Positions 46,075-55,294 of a DNA stretch of 64,000 nucleotides are shown here, piece by piece. Origin of the DNA: Kushneria phosphatilytica (GTDB lineage Bacteria > Pseudomonadota > Gammaproteobacteria > Pseudomonadales > Halomonadaceae); the NCBI RefSeq assembly GCF_008247605.1, contig NZ_CP043420.1, positions 992,001 to 1,056,000 of the forward strand. The letters are read 5' to 3'. The position numbers and the translations under genes were made by a program. The notes under the pieces were generated by a model that saw only the letters and a list, made by a program, of their open reading frames with translations, was not told the origin of the DNA and did not search any database. Numbering within the stretch: the stretch's first letter is position 1; each line of letters begins with the position of its first letter.

Positions 46075-46201
46075 ACCACATCTGCCGAGCAAAACCTGCC
46101 CCGTCTGCCAGCGCTCCTTCAGTTGGCGAAAGAAGTGGGCGCGAAACCGGGAGCACGTTGTCTACTGTTCCGAGCGTTGCCGGCGGCAGGGTCGAGGGTA
46201 A
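46061..46201 (+). CDS. DUF2256 small zinc-ribbon-like protein
   Basis: A 46-residue protein: [20 protein letters not shown] then [22 protein letters not shown]. The paired CPVC and CSERC cysteines and the tryptophan-rich WRKKWAR core define the DUF2256 family, a tiny probable zinc protein of unknown role. It starts inside the last codons of the MerR gene in another frame, so translation is probably coupled. Too short to be found by length-based gene calling. Confidence 0.85.
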   Translation: MVHAKPHLPSKTCPVCQRSFSWRKKWARNREHVVYCSERCRRQGRG

Positions 46202-46273
46202 GCCGCGCACTCGTGACGTTATCAGGACGCTGTTCGGGTGTATGCGCGAATCGTCGCAGAGACGAGTTGGCAC

Positions 46274-46744
46274 TCAAAGCACCCGATACATCTCCAGAAA
46301 TACGCCGTTGGCCGTACGCCGGCCGCTGCAGACAAACAGATGCTCCGTCAGCCAGCGCAGACGCTCGCCATAGACCTCGAACGTCGGCACGGCTCGAAAG
46401 TAGATCTCTTCCGGCGGAATATCGTTGAAGAAGCTCATGTCGTCATCGAACAGCCGCTCGCGCCACGCATGAGGAATGCGGCGAATGCCGTTGTTCTCGA
46501 TATAGAACCGTTCACCTTCCCGGGTTTCCACTGCATAGCGAGCCGAGAGTCGGCAGAGACCGTGGCGATCGATGATCTGGCTGTCCACGCCGCCGGGGAG
46601 TACCCGGCCTTCAATGGCACCGCTGACCTGACCATTCAGGATCGGGATCAGCTGGCGCTTGCCATGGATGGGATCGTTGCTGATCCGAGTGGGTGTGTCG
46701 ACGGTAATATCGATGCGAAACGAGAACTGAAGGGCCGGGGACAT
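46274..46744 (-). CDS. DUF3237 family protein
   Basis: A 156-residue protein of the DUF3237 (UPF0311) family, with the characteristic GQVSGAIEGRVLPGGVDSQIID and the ending YFRAVPTFEVYGERLRWLTEHLFVCSGRR. These form a beta-barrel fold of unknown function. It is convergent with the MerR-DUF2256 genes and lies 55 bases downstream of a LysR gene on the same strand, so it may share that transcript. Confidence 0.85.
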   Translation of the reverse strand: MSPALQFSFRIDITVDTPTRISNDPIHGKRQLIPILNGQVSGAIEGRVLPGGVDSQIIDRHGLCRLSARYAVETREGERFYIENNGIRRIPHAWRERLFDDDMSFFNDIPPEEIYFRAVPTFEVYGERLRWLTEHLFVCSGRRTANGVFLEMYRVL

Positions 46745-46798
46745 GAGGGCTCCGGAAGAATGGGATAGGTCACTCTAACACCGGCTATGGCGTGATCG

Positions 46799-47704
46799 TC
46801 AGGTTGTACCGAAGTGATCCCTGTACACCTCCACCACCCAGTCGATGAATACCCGAACCCGCGGCGATAACTGACGCCGCTGCGGGTAGACCGCCCAGAG
46901 TGGCAGCACCGGTTGCTCCCAGTCAGGCAGTACTTCCACCAGCTCGCCATGCTCAAGTCTGTCGGCAACACTGAATCGCGGCAGCTGAATCAATCCACAT
47001 CCCTGCAGTGCCGCCATGACATAGCTTGCCGCATCATTGACCGTCATCCAGCCCCCGGCTTCGAATGCCTGGGATCGGCCTTTCACCATTACCTCCAGAG
47101 TGCTATCGACCGGCTGGTTACCGGAAAAGAAACGTACGACCTGATGATGAGTCAGTTCATCGGGATGACGAGGATGACCAGCGTAAGCCAGGTAGTCCGG
47201 ACTGGCGCAGATCACCTGGGACATCTCGGCCAGCTTGCGCCCGACCAGACTGGAATCTTCCGGCACGCCGGCTCGCAGGGCACAGTCGATGCCTTCTCCC
47301 ACCAGATCCACTCGACGATCGCCACTGGTGAGTACGACATCCAGTGCCGGATAGAGATGCCTGAATTCCCGGATGCGTGGCAGAACGATTCGTTGGGCGT
47401 GAGTGCCATGCATCTCGATCCTCAATATACCGCTCGGGCTGGCGGCACCCGGCTTCACCAGAGTTTCGGCTTCTTCCAGCTCACTGAGTAATTGAATGCA
47501 GCGCTCATGAAAGATCCGGCCTTCGGGGGTAGGGCGCACCTGACGGGTGGTGCGCTCCAGAAGACGAGCACCCAGGCGTGCCTCGAGCTGCTGAATGGCG
47601 AGCGTGGCAGTCGCGCGTGGAATCTCCAGCATGTTGGCGGCGCGGGTAAAGCTACCGGTCTCGACGATGCGCGTAAAAAGCGTCAGTGACTCAAAACGAT
47701 CCAT
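46799..47704 (-). CDS. LysR-family transcriptional regulator
   Basis: A 301-residue LysR protein with FTRAANMLEIPRATATLAIQQLEA, cited as AANMLEIPRATATLAIQQ, and LLERTTRQVRPTPEG. The effector domain has GILRIEMHGTHAQRIVLPRI. It diverges from the SDR gene at 47818 over 113 bases and probably regulates it. Among the LysR genes here it most resembles the 19139 gene in its TTR-x-V signature. Confidence 0.9.
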   Translation of the reverse strand: MDRFESLTLFTRIVETGSFTRAANMLEIPRATATLAIQQLEARLGARLLERTTRQVRPTPEGRIFHERCIQLLSELEEAETLVKPGAASPSGILRIEMHGTHAQRIVLPRIREFRHLYPALDVVLTSGDRRVDLVGEGIDCALRAGVPEDSSLVGRKLAEMSQVICASPDYLAYAGHPRHPDELTHHQVVRFFSGNQPVDSTLEVMVKGRSQAFEAGGWMTVNDAASYVMAALQGCGLIQLPRFSVADRLEHGELVEVLPDWEQPVLPLWAVYPQRRQLSPRVRVFIDWVVEVYRDHFGTT

Positions 47705-47817
47705 GATGATTGTTATGACTGGCTGAATAGTGTTGTCAGTATAGCGCCGATTATTTTTCCCGGGTCAACGACGATACTGGTTCCCGACGCCAACATTACT
47801 GAAACAGGAACCCGCTC

Positions 47818-48558
47818 ATGAATCAGATCCATGAACATGTTGCCATTGTGACCGGCGCTTCCCGGGGGATCGGACGGGCCATTGCTTCGAAACTGGCCGC
47901 TGATGGTTTTGCCGTGGTCGTCAACTATGCCGGTAATACCGAACGTGCCAATGAAACGGTTGCCGATATCGAATCGGCCGGAGGTCGGGCACTGGCAGTG
48001 CAGGGTGATATCGCCGATCCGGCAGCAGTCGAGCAGCTGTTTGCCGCCACACAGGAAGCGTTCGGCAGACTCGATGTAGTGGTTAACAATGCCGGCATCA
48101 TGCAGATGGCGAATATCGCGACCGACAACGTCGAAGTGCTCGATCGCACACTGGCTACCAATCTGCGCGGCAGCTGGCTGATCATGGCCAGGGCGGCCGA
48201 GGTATTGAGAGAGGGCGGTCGCATCATCGCGTTCTCTTCCTCGGTACTGGGCAAGTCGTTTCCCGGCTATGGGGCCTACATTGCCAGCAAGGCCGGTGTC
48301 GAAGGGCTGGTCAGGGTGCTCGCCAATGAGCTGCGTGGGCGTGAGATTAACGTCAACGCCGTGGCTCCCGGGCCGGTGGCGACCGAGCTGTTTTTCGAAG
48401 GCAAGAGTGACGAGCAGATACAGGCGATTGCCAATCTGTCGCCGTTCGAGCGACTCGGCAAGCCCGAGGAAATTGCCGATGTCGTATCTTTTCTTGCCGG
48501 TCCGCAGGGGCGCTGGATCAACGGTCAGATTCTCCGCGCCAACGGCGGGATGGTGTAA
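47818..48558 (+). CDS. Short-chain dehydrogenase/reductase
   Basis: A 246-residue classical SDR. The cofactor loop is VTGASRGIGRAIA, the NNAG motif reads VVNNAGIM, and the catalytic Ser/Tyr/Lys are in FSSSVLGKSFPGYGAYIASKAGVEG. It ends NGQILRANGGMV, the usual tail of the group. NADPH preference is suggested by the Arg/Asn-rich loop after strand two (YAGNTERANET). Substrate unknown. It precedes a tautomerase gene by 38 bases. Confidence 0.9.
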   Translation: MNQIHEHVAIVTGASRGIGRAIASKLAADGFAVVVNYAGNTERANETVADIESAGGRALAVQGDIADPAAVEQLFAATQEAFGRLDVVVNNAGIMQMANIATDNVEVLDRTLATNLRGSWLIMARAAEVLREGGRIIAFSSSVLGKSFPGYGAYIASKAGVEGLVRVLANELRGREINVNAVAPGPVATELFFEGKSDEQIQAIANLSPFERLGKPEEIADVVSFLAGPQGRWINGQILRANGGMV

Positions 48559-48596
48559 CCCAGGCGCTTTTGCAGCGATTTCAGGAGGACAACATT

Positions 48597-48815
48597 ATGC
48601 CCTTTGCCAACTACAAGTTTCCCGAAGGGATTCTCGATCATGCCCGCAAGGAAGACATCATTCATCGCACCACCGACATGTTCGTTGAATACTTCGGTGA
48701 AGAGGTGCGTCCCTACACCATGGTACTGGTAGAAGAGGTTGCCGATGGTGGATGGGGGCGCGCCGATGAGACGCTCACGCTTAAGAAGATGGGGATACAG
48801 CCCACCAAAGCCTGA
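48597..48815 (+). CDS. 4-oxalocrotonate tautomerase-family protein
   Basis: A 72-residue protein that keeps the catalytic amino-terminal proline (MPFANYKFPEG, exposed after Met removal), with the rest typical of the tautomerase superfamily (KEDIIHRTTDMFVEYFGEEVRPYTMVLVEEV). It probably interconverts keto and enol forms. A TTG at 48570 in frame would mask the proline and is rejected. AGGAGG is eight bases upstream. It lies downstream of the SDR gene in the same direction and ends before a strong terminator. Confidence 0.85.
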   Translation: MPFANYKFPEGILDHARKEDIIHRTTDMFVEYFGEEVRPYTMVLVEEVADGGWGRADETLTLKKMGIQPTKA

Positions 48816-48833
48816 TGAATCTGTCTGAAAAAG

Positions 48834-48859
48834 TGCCGCCGGACCTTCTTCCGGCGGCA
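48834..48859. terminator. Shared terminator between tautomerase and MFS genes
   Basis: TGCCGCCGGA pairs perfectly with TCCGGCGGCA around a six-base loop, between convergent genes. AAAAAG precedes it on the plus strand, which gives a T run on the minus side. Confidence 0.85.
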
Positions 48860-48886
48860 TGTTCAGGGTCGGCCACCGATGGCGGC

Positions 48887-50167
48887 CTAATGGCGTTTCG
48901 CGAGCGGGACGTCGGCATGATCGCCAGAGACCGACCCTGAATCTGTAAGGGAGGCAGTAGTATGGCGTGCTCGCAGCAGGTGGCTGAGCGCAACGCCCGC
49001 GGCCAATAACCCGGCGCCAGCGCCCACCAGCATCGCCCAGCGTGGACCGGCGTGATCAGCAATGGCCCCGACGATAGGCGCGCCGATCGGTGTGCCGCCC
49101 ATGGTGACGGCGATCCGCAATGCCATGACCCGCCCGCGCATGGCAGGTTCGGTCGTAAGCTGCATGAGGGCATTGGAGCCGGTATTGAAGGTCAGGGCGG
49201 AGAGCCCGGTCAGCACCAATACACCGGCAAACAGCCAGACATTGGGCGTTAGTGCCGCCAGTGCACAGCACAGCCCGAAACAGAGCGTAGCGATCGCCAG
49301 CAGGCGTATGTTCGGTCGTTCACGCCTGGCAGCGAGCAGGGCGCCACTGACCGAGCCGATCGCCAGCGCGGAGGTCAGCAGACCGTACTGATCGGCCTGA
49401 CCGTGAAATACGCTCACGGACATGGTCGAGATATAGATCGGAAAGTTGAAGCCGAAGGTGCCGATCAGAAACAGCATGACCAGCATCGTTTTCAGATCGG
49501 GCCGCTGCCAGACGTATCGAAATCCTTCCAGCAGACCCCCGGCGCGGCGCTGCGAGCGGGGCGTCATATGCAGCTCGCTGCGTCGCAGCAGGCAGAGTGA
49601 ACCGAGGACGGCGGCAAACGAGAGCGCATTGATCAGAAACACCCAGCCGGTCCCGATGGCGGCAATCAGCAGTCCTGCCACGGCCGGCCCGATCATGCGG
49701 GCGCTGTTGAATGACGTTGAGTTGAGCGCTACAGCGTTGGAGAGATACTGCTCGCCAACCAGCTCGTTAACGAAGGTCTGACGCGCCGGTGCATCGAAGG
49801 CAGTGACGCAACCCAGCCCAAGGGCGAACAGATAGACCTGCCAGAGCGTGACGACGCCAGTGACGGTAATCAGCCCGAGCCCCAATGCCAGCAGCCCAAG
49901 CAGGGCCTGAGTGAGCATGATCAGCCGGCGTCGGTCGAAGCGATCGGCGGCGTAGCCGGTCAGTGGCAGCAGCAGCAATTGAGGCCCGAACTGCAGAGCC
50001 ATGGTCACGCCTACAGCACTGGCGTTGTGGTCGGTCAGGATGGTCAGCACCAGCCAGTCCTGGGCGACACGCTGCATCCAGGTACCGATGTTGGATACCA
50101 GCGCTCCGGCTGACCAGAGTCGAAAATTGTAAAGCCGCAGTGAGCGGAACAGCCGCGTATCGCTCAT
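48887..50167 (-). CDS. MFS transporter, EntS/DUF894-type exporter
   Basis: A 426-residue exporter with about twelve helices; the opening LYNFRLWSAGALVSNIGTWMQRVAQDWLVL, cited as the NFRLWSAGALVSNIGTWMQR piece, and RQTFVNELVGEQYLSNAVALN are the hallmark of the enterobactin-exporter-like MFS group. The C-terminal tail is cytoplasmic and hydrophilic. The exported compound is unknown; no siderophore genes lie nearby. It shares a terminator with the convergent tautomerase gene. Confidence 0.88.
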   Translation of the reverse strand: MSDTRLFRSLRLYNFRLWSAGALVSNIGTWMQRVAQDWLVLTILTDHNASAVGVTMALQFGPQLLLLPLTGYAADRFDRRRLIMLTQALLGLLALGLGLITVTGVVTLWQVYLFALGLGCVTAFDAPARQTFVNELVGEQYLSNAVALNSTSFNSARMIGPAVAGLLIAAIGTGWVFLINALSFAAVLGSLCLLRRSELHMTPRSQRRAGGLLEGFRYVWQRPDLKTMLVMLFLIGTFGFNFPIYISTMSVSVFHGQADQYGLLTSALAIGSVSGALLAARRERPNIRLLAIATLCFGLCCALAALTPNVWLFAGVLVLTGLSALTFNTGSNALMQLTTEPAMRGRVMALRIAVTMGGTPIGAPIVGAIADHAGPRWAMLVGAGAGLLAAGVALSHLLRARHTTASLTDSGSVSGDHADVPLAKRH

Positions 50168-50419
50168 GCGCTACGCTAGTGCCGGTTGGGGAGCTATATC
50201 AGTACGACAGGGGTACGGCTGGAAAAAACAGTATACGCAGTGAATGTCATCTTCTGGCATCGGCAACAGGGAAGTTCCTTGGCTGAACGGAAACATGACG
50301 AGAATGAAGCGAACGGTGTCTCGTCTGCCACTCGAAGGTTAGCAGATTAATGGCCAACACCGCCTCTTCCTGGAGCGAGAGGCCGCTTGCAGGGCCGGTT
50401 TTCGATGCGCAGTCGGTAT

Positions 50420-51010
50420 TCAGAAGGGCGGGCGTCGGTAGTCTCGCTGACGCCGGCCGGCCTGTACCCACCATCCCAGGTCATCGGTGAAGCGTTTGAA
50501 GGCACGCTCGAGAGAAGCGCCATCATCCCCCAGTGGTTGGCCGTGTTCATCCAGGGTGCTTTCGAGATTGCCCACGCTGACGCGACTCGAGACCACGATC
50601 ATTCCCATCTCTGAGAGCGTGGCATGCCACGCCTCGGCTGCGTAGGTACCACCGAGACGGCCTGCGGAATAACTGACGATGCCGGCCGGGCGCCAGAACC
50701 ACTCCTCGAGAAAGTGATCGGTCAGGTTCTTGAGGCCTGGCTGTGGTCCCCGGTTGTATTCGCCGGTCACGAAGACAAAGCCATCCGCCCGACGAATTTT
50801 CCTGGCCAGGGTTTCCATCACTTCCGGTGCCTCGCCAGGAGCGTATTCCTTGTACATGCGATTCAGCATCGGAAGAGCGAGAGCCCGGGCATCGATCAGT
50901 TCGGCCTTGAAGCCTCGGAGGTTGAGCGTGCGTACGGCGTAATCGGCCAGGCGGATACCGGTACGATCGGATCGGTAGGAACCGTAGAAAACGAGCAACT
51001 GATCGGACAT
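50420..51010 (-). CDS. NADPH-dependent FMN reductase
   Basis: A 196-residue flavodoxin-fold reductase starting MSDQLLVFYGSYRSDRTGIRL, cited as FYGSYRSDRTGIRLAD, with the FMN loop VTGEYNRGPQPGLKNLTDHF. Such NADPH-dependent FMN/azo reductases reduce quinones, chromate or supply FMNH2. A longer frame to 51064 is possible but the ATG at 51010 has AAGGAG upstream. It diverges from yghU over 225 bases. The spacer 50168-50419 on its other side shows no gene. Confidence 0.87.
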   Translation of the reverse strand: MSDQLLVFYGSYRSDRTGIRLADYAVRTLNLRGFKAELIDARALALPMLNRMYKEYAPGEAPEVMETLARKIRRADGFVFVTGEYNRGPQPGLKNLTDHFLEEWFWRPAGIVSYSAGRLGGTYAAEAWHATLSEMGMIVVSSRVSVGNLESTLDEHGQPLGDDGASLERAFKRFTDDLGWWVQAGRRQRDYRRPPF

Positions 51011-51234
51011 CGGAATGCTCCTTGCATGACCCGGGAAAGGGAAGGGCGCGGTGGACGACCTCATCGCTCATTCTGGTTCGGATGGGCCTGACTGTCCCGG
51101 ATATTCGATATCACCTGGCAAGGAACTCGGGCTCGCTGAATGATCGTTAACACGCTATTTTTCCATGGAATGCGCGGGTCAGCAGTCCGATGGATCGCTG
51201 ACCTGACCCTTGTCTGAAATATCAGGAATGAATC

Positions 51235-52101
51235 ATGAGTGACAACAGCGATTACACGCCGCCGAAGGTCTGGGAGCCGAAAGAGAGCGGAGGCAAGTTT
51301 GCCAGCATCAACCGACCGGTGGCCGGACCCACGCATGACAAGGCACTGTCGGTGGGCAAACATCCGTTTCAGCTCTATTCGCTGGCCACACCCAATGGCG
51401 TGAAGGCCGGTGTGATGTTCGAGGAGCTGCTGGCGCTGGGCCACAGTGAGGCCGAATATGATGCCTGGCTGGTCAACATTGGCGAGGGGGAACAGTTCGG
51501 CAGTGGTTTTGTCGAGATCAACCCGAACTCCAAGATCCCGGCCATGGTCGATCACAGTGGCGACAAGCCGATCAGAGTGTTTGAATCCGGCTCGATTCTG
51601 CTCTATCTGGCAGAAAAGTTCGGGGCCTTTCTGCCCACGGATATCGCCACGCGTACAGAAACCCTGAACTGGCTGTTCTGGCAGATGGGTAGTGCGCCTT
51701 TCGTGGGGGGCGGTTTCGGGCATTTCTACAGCTATGCACCGGTCAAGCTCGAATACCCCATTGACCGCTACACCATGGAGACCAAGCGCCAGTTGGATGT
51801 GCTTGATCGTCGACTGGCGGATAATCGCTATCTGGCCGGTGACGAGTACACCATTGCCGATATCGCCAACTGGGCCTGGTATGGGCAACTGGTGCTGGGC
51901 AGGCTCTACGATGCCGCCGAATTCCTGCAGGTGCATACCTACGAGCATGTCGTTCGCTGGGCCAAAGAGATCGATGCCCGTCCCGCGGTGCAGCGTGGTC
52001 GTATGGTGAATCGCACCTTCGGCGAGCCGGAAACCCAGTTGCATGAGCGTCACGATGCCAGCGACTTCGAAACGAAAACGCAGGACAAGATCGGCCAGTA
52101 A
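51235..52101 (+). CDS. yghU: YghU-type glutathione-dependent disulfide-bond oxidoreductase
   Basis: A 288-residue nu-class GST-fold protein, the length of Escherichia coli YghU. The N-terminus (YTPPKVWEPKESGGKFASINRP, cited as PPKVWEPKESGGKFASINRP) and ATPNGVKAGVMFEELLALG, INPNSKIPAMVD and VFESGSILLYLAEKFG are closely conserved. It reduces disulfides and organic peroxides with two glutathiones. Its divergent neighbour is an FMN reductase, and a terminator follows. Confidence 0.92.
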   Translation: MSDNSDYTPPKVWEPKESGGKFASINRPVAGPTHDKALSVGKHPFQLYSLATPNGVKAGVMFEELLALGHSEAEYDAWLVNIGEGEQFGSGFVEINPNSKIPAMVDHSGDKPIRVFESGSILLYLAEKFGAFLPTDIATRTETLNWLFWQMGSAPFVGGGFGHFYSYAPVKLEYPIDRYTMETKRQLDVLDRRLADNRYLAGDEYTIADIANWAWYGQLVLGRLYDAAEFLQVHTYEHVVRWAKEIDARPAVQRGRMVNRTFGEPETQLHERHDASDFETKTQDKIGQ

Positions 52102-52124
52102 GGCGCTGACGGTTCGATTCGAAT

Positions 52125-52150
52125 GGCCCGGCTTCGCGCCGGGCCTTTTT
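52125..52150 (+). terminator. Terminator of yghU
   Basis: GGCCCGGC pairs with GCCGGGCC around TTCGC, then TTTTT at 52146-52150, 24 bases after the stop. Confidence 0.92.
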
Positions 52151-52272
52151 CGTCTTGCGAACACAGGGGGATGGCGTCGATGTGCCGCGGGTCATTCATC
52201 GCCCGAATGACCCGGGCCGGGTATTCTGTAGTGGCTGGCATCGGGTTCGGTAAGCTCCGGTGACCGGAGACA

Positions 52273-53700
52273 ATGATTCAAGGTGAGAGCGCTGGTATGG
52301 AACAAGGCGGTTCGAACGACGGAATCCGGGATGTCGTGGTCATCGGTGGAGGTGCCAGCGGATTGGCGGCAGCCCGGATACTGGCGCAGCGTGGCAGGCA
52401 GGTGACGCTGCTCGAGCGTGGTGCCTGCGTAGGAGGCAATATCAGTACTCGGCGGGAAGGGGATTGGCAGATCGAGGTTGGCCCCAACACCCTGATCATG
52501 AAGCCGCCGTTGTATAGGTTGTTGGGCGAGCTTGAGTTGCTTGATGAAGCTCAGCCGGCCAACGCCGAGGCGCGCAAGCGCTTTATCGCGCTCAAGGGCC
52601 GGACGGTGGCACTGCCGACCCATCCATTGCGCGCCTTTACCAATCCGTTGATCGGTGCTTCGGGCTGGTCGCAGATCGTGCGTGAGCCGTTTGTTCGGCG
52701 GTCTCGCAAGCAGGAGGAGAGCCTGGCGGATTTCGTCGAACGTCGCCTGGGGCGTCGTGTGCTCGAGCACATGGTCGATCCCTTTGTTTCGGGTGTCTAT
52801 GCGGGAGACCCGGCACGTCTTTCGGCACAGGCGGCGATGCCAAAGCTGGTGGCGCTGGAACGCGAATACGGCTCACTGATTGCCGGTGGGGTAGCGCGGC
52901 TGTGGCAGTCACGCCGCTCGCCCCCTGTGTTGCCGCAACAGTGGCGAGGTCAGCTGGTCAGCTTTCCTACGGGTTTGCAGCGTCTGGCCGAGCGGCTTGG
53001 CGAATGCATTACCGCTGAACCCGGCGGTGAAATCCGCTGTGATTGTGATGTGACGAGTGTGCAGCGTGAGGAGGCTCACTGGCGGGTGGGCACGGCCAAT
53101 GGTGAGTACTGGCGGGCACGACAGCTGGTGATGGCCGTACCGGCGCCGGTCGCCGCCGAACTGCTGGCCCCGCTCGACCCGGCACTGGCTGAACCGCTGG
53201 CGGCCATCCCCTATCCGCCGGTCAACGCCATTGCTCTGGGCTTTCGTGAGAACGATATCACGCATCCACTGGATGGCTTTGGCGTACTGATTCCGAGTGT
53301 TGAGCGACGTCGCACTCTGGGAGCGCTGTTCTCTTCGACGATCTTTCCCGGACGGGCGCCCGATGGGCATATTCTGCTCAATGTCTTTCTCGGGGGGCGA
53401 CGTCAGCCGGATTCGGCAGCTGGTGATGATGATGCGCAGGTGGCCCAGGCCGTCAGTGATCTGCGTGATTTGCTGGGGATTCGTGGCGAGCCGGTGTGGC
53501 AGCAGGTCAGTCGCTGGCCGCAGGCCATTCCGCAGTATGAACTGGGCCATGGCGAGCGGATTGCAGCACTGGATGAGGCACTGTCGCGACATCAGGGGCT
53601 GTCTTTGGTGGGCAACTGGCGTGATGGGATTTCGGTTGGCGATTGCCTGGAAAATGGCCGATTGCTGGGTGAGCGGCTGGCGTCATCGTTTGCCGAATGA
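52273..53700 (+). CDS. hemG: Oxygen-dependent protoporphyrinogen oxidase (HemY type)
   Basis: A 475-residue FAD enzyme that oxidises protoporphyrinogen IX to protoporphyrin IX in haem synthesis. The Rossmann motif is VVVIGGGASGLAAARIL, then LLERGACVGGNISTRREGDW and EVGPNTLI; the C-terminus has SLVGNWRDGISVGDCLENG, the FAD-binding end of the family. Start at 52273, with GGAG upstream; an ATG at 52297 is also possible. A standalone gene. The oxygen-dependent form is an alternative to HemJ and HemG-flavodoxin types. Confidence 0.9.
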   Translation: MIQGESAGMEQGGSNDGIRDVVVIGGGASGLAAARILAQRGRQVTLLERGACVGGNISTRREGDWQIEVGPNTLIMKPPLYRLLGELELLDEAQPANAEARKRFIALKGRTVALPTHPLRAFTNPLIGASGWSQIVREPFVRRSRKQEESLADFVERRLGRRVLEHMVDPFVSGVYAGDPARLSAQAAMPKLVALEREYGSLIAGGVARLWQSRRSPPVLPQQWRGQLVSFPTGLQRLAERLGECITAEPGGEIRCDCDVTSVQREEAHWRVGTANGEYWRARQLVMAVPAPVAAELLAPLDPALAEPLAAIPYPPVNAIALGFRENDITHPLDGFGVLIPSVERRRTLGALFSSTIFPGRAPDGHILLNVFLGGRRQPDSAAGDDDAQVAQAVSDLRDLLGIRGEPVWQQVSRWPQAIPQYELGHGERIAALDEALSRHQGLSLVGNWRDGISVGDCLENGRLLGERLASSFAE

Positions 53701-53865
53701 TTCGATAAAACATCATGCCATCAGGTACCAGGGGCAACCTCCCGGGGAGGCCACTGGTCTGATCTCCGGCCTGCTGCTACGCTCGCGTTCCCGCGCGCAT
53801 CAGGGCAGTAGCGCTGGCCCTGAGCGGTGAATCATGTCCTGTATGCTCCCGAACGGAATGATCTG

Positions 53866-55125
53866 ATGAAAGCAATACTGGCGGCGTACTGCCGCACCTC
53901 CCTGATTCTGCGCATCAGTATTGCGCTGGTACTGGGCGTCGCGTTCGGTCTGGTGGGCGGTGAAAGCGTCGCAGGCTGGCTGGCGCCATTCGGTGATCTG
54001 TTATTGCGGCTGCTGCAGTTTCTGATCGTGCCGATTGTGCTGTTCACTCTGATGGTGGGCGTCAATCAGTCCGAGCCCGGTAGCATGGGACGCCGAGGTG
54101 GCCGGGTCTTCATTTACTACGTGGTGACCTCGGCGCTGGCCATCGTGGTGGGGCTGATCGTGGCTTCGCTGTTCGAGCCGGGTCGAGGGTTGCAGCTCGC
54201 CAGTGATGCCCGGGTCAGCGTACCGGACAATCCCGGCTTTGTTCATGTACTGCTGAGTATTGTGCCTGACAATATCGTTGCGGCGTTTACCGAACCCAAC
54301 CTGCTCGGGATCATCTTTACTGCGTTCGTCTTTGGCGTGGCGCTTTTGAAATTGCGACACAGCGAGCATCAGCATGAACTGGGCGAGCGGCTCTACAGTG
54401 TCATCGAGGGGTTGAACGCGGTGACCATGAAAGTCATGGCGGGCGTCCTTCAGTATGTGCCCGTTGGGGTCTTCGCCATCGTTGCTGAAACTGTCGGCCG
54501 TCAGGGAATGGCCACCATTCTCTCACTGGGCAACATGGTGGCGGTGCTGTATATCGCGCTGGCCGTTCAATTGGTTATCTACTGTGTGCTGATGCTGGCC
54601 TTCGGCGTACGCCTGCGTGATTTTTTCCGTGAGGCGCGTACACCGATGGCGACCGCTTTTGCCACTCAGAGCAGCAGTGGGTCGCTGCCCCTGTCGCTCG
54701 ATGCTGCTCGTCGCCTGGGCATTCCGCAGTCGCTTTATGGGTTCAGCCTGCCACTGGGCGCCACCGTCAACATGGATGGTGCTGCCATTCGCATTGCGAT
54801 CTCGGCGGTGTTCGCGTCCAACGTTGTGGGGGTACCCCTCGATCTGATGAGCATGATCGAGATTGTGCTGATCGGCACGCTGACCTCGATCGGCACCGCC
54901 GGTGTACCCGGTGCCGGAATCGTCATGATCGCGACCGTATTCGCCCAGGTGGGGTTGCCGATCGAAACCGTGGCGTTGCTGACCTCGATCGATGCGTTGG
55001 TCGGAATGGGGTGTACAGCGCTTAACGTCACTGGTGATCTGACCGGTACTGCGTTGATCGCCAGGGCTGAAGGGCGTCGAATCGCTGCCACTGGAATGGC
55101 GGAGCCGGAGAGAGAGACAGGCTGA
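53866..55125 (+). CDS. Dicarboxylate/amino acid:cation symporter (DAACS)
   Basis: A 419-residue carrier with eight helices plus hairpins; the serine-rich loop SSSGSLPLSL and NMDGAAIRIAISAVF (variant of the NMDGT motif) are the DAACS signature, and GTAGVPGAG is present. Family members move C4-dicarboxylates or glutamate with sodium or protons. The NMDGA variant may alter ion coupling. A GTG-started extension to 53827 is possible; 53866 fits family length better. A terminator follows. Confidence 0.9.
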   Translation: MKAILAAYCRTSLILRISIALVLGVAFGLVGGESVAGWLAPFGDLLLRLLQFLIVPIVLFTLMVGVNQSEPGSMGRRGGRVFIYYVVTSALAIVVGLIVASLFEPGRGLQLASDARVSVPDNPGFVHVLLSIVPDNIVAAFTEPNLLGIIFTAFVFGVALLKLRHSEHQHELGERLYSVIEGLNAVTMKVMAGVLQYVPVGVFAIVAETVGRQGMATILSLGNMVAVLYIALAVQLVIYCVLMLAFGVRLRDFFREARTPMATAFATQSSSGSLPLSLDAARRLGIPQSLYGFSLPLGATVNMDGAAIRIAISAVFASNVVGVPLDLMSMIEIVLIGTLTSIGTAGVPGAGIVMIATVFAQVGLPIETVALLTSIDALVGMGCTALNVTGDLTGTALIARAEGRRIAATGMAEPERETG

Positions 55126-55161
55126 ATCGACGCGCCTTTGATCGGATAGACGTTTTCCATG

Positions 55162-55179
55162 ACCCGCCCGCAGGCGGGT
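55162..55179 (+). terminator. Terminator of the DAACS gene
   Basis: ACCCGCC pairs with GGCGGGT around CGCA, then TTTTT, 36 bases past the stop. It separates the symporter from the following operon. Confidence 0.85.
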
Positions 55180-55294
55180 TTTTCATGTCATGTACCCGTA
55201 GCACAACCTCCTCTGGGCAAAGAAGTGCGGGCTTCATATTGCATTCAGCCAGACTTTTGATACTCGCTCCCAATCCTCTCGTGGAGCGTATGCA

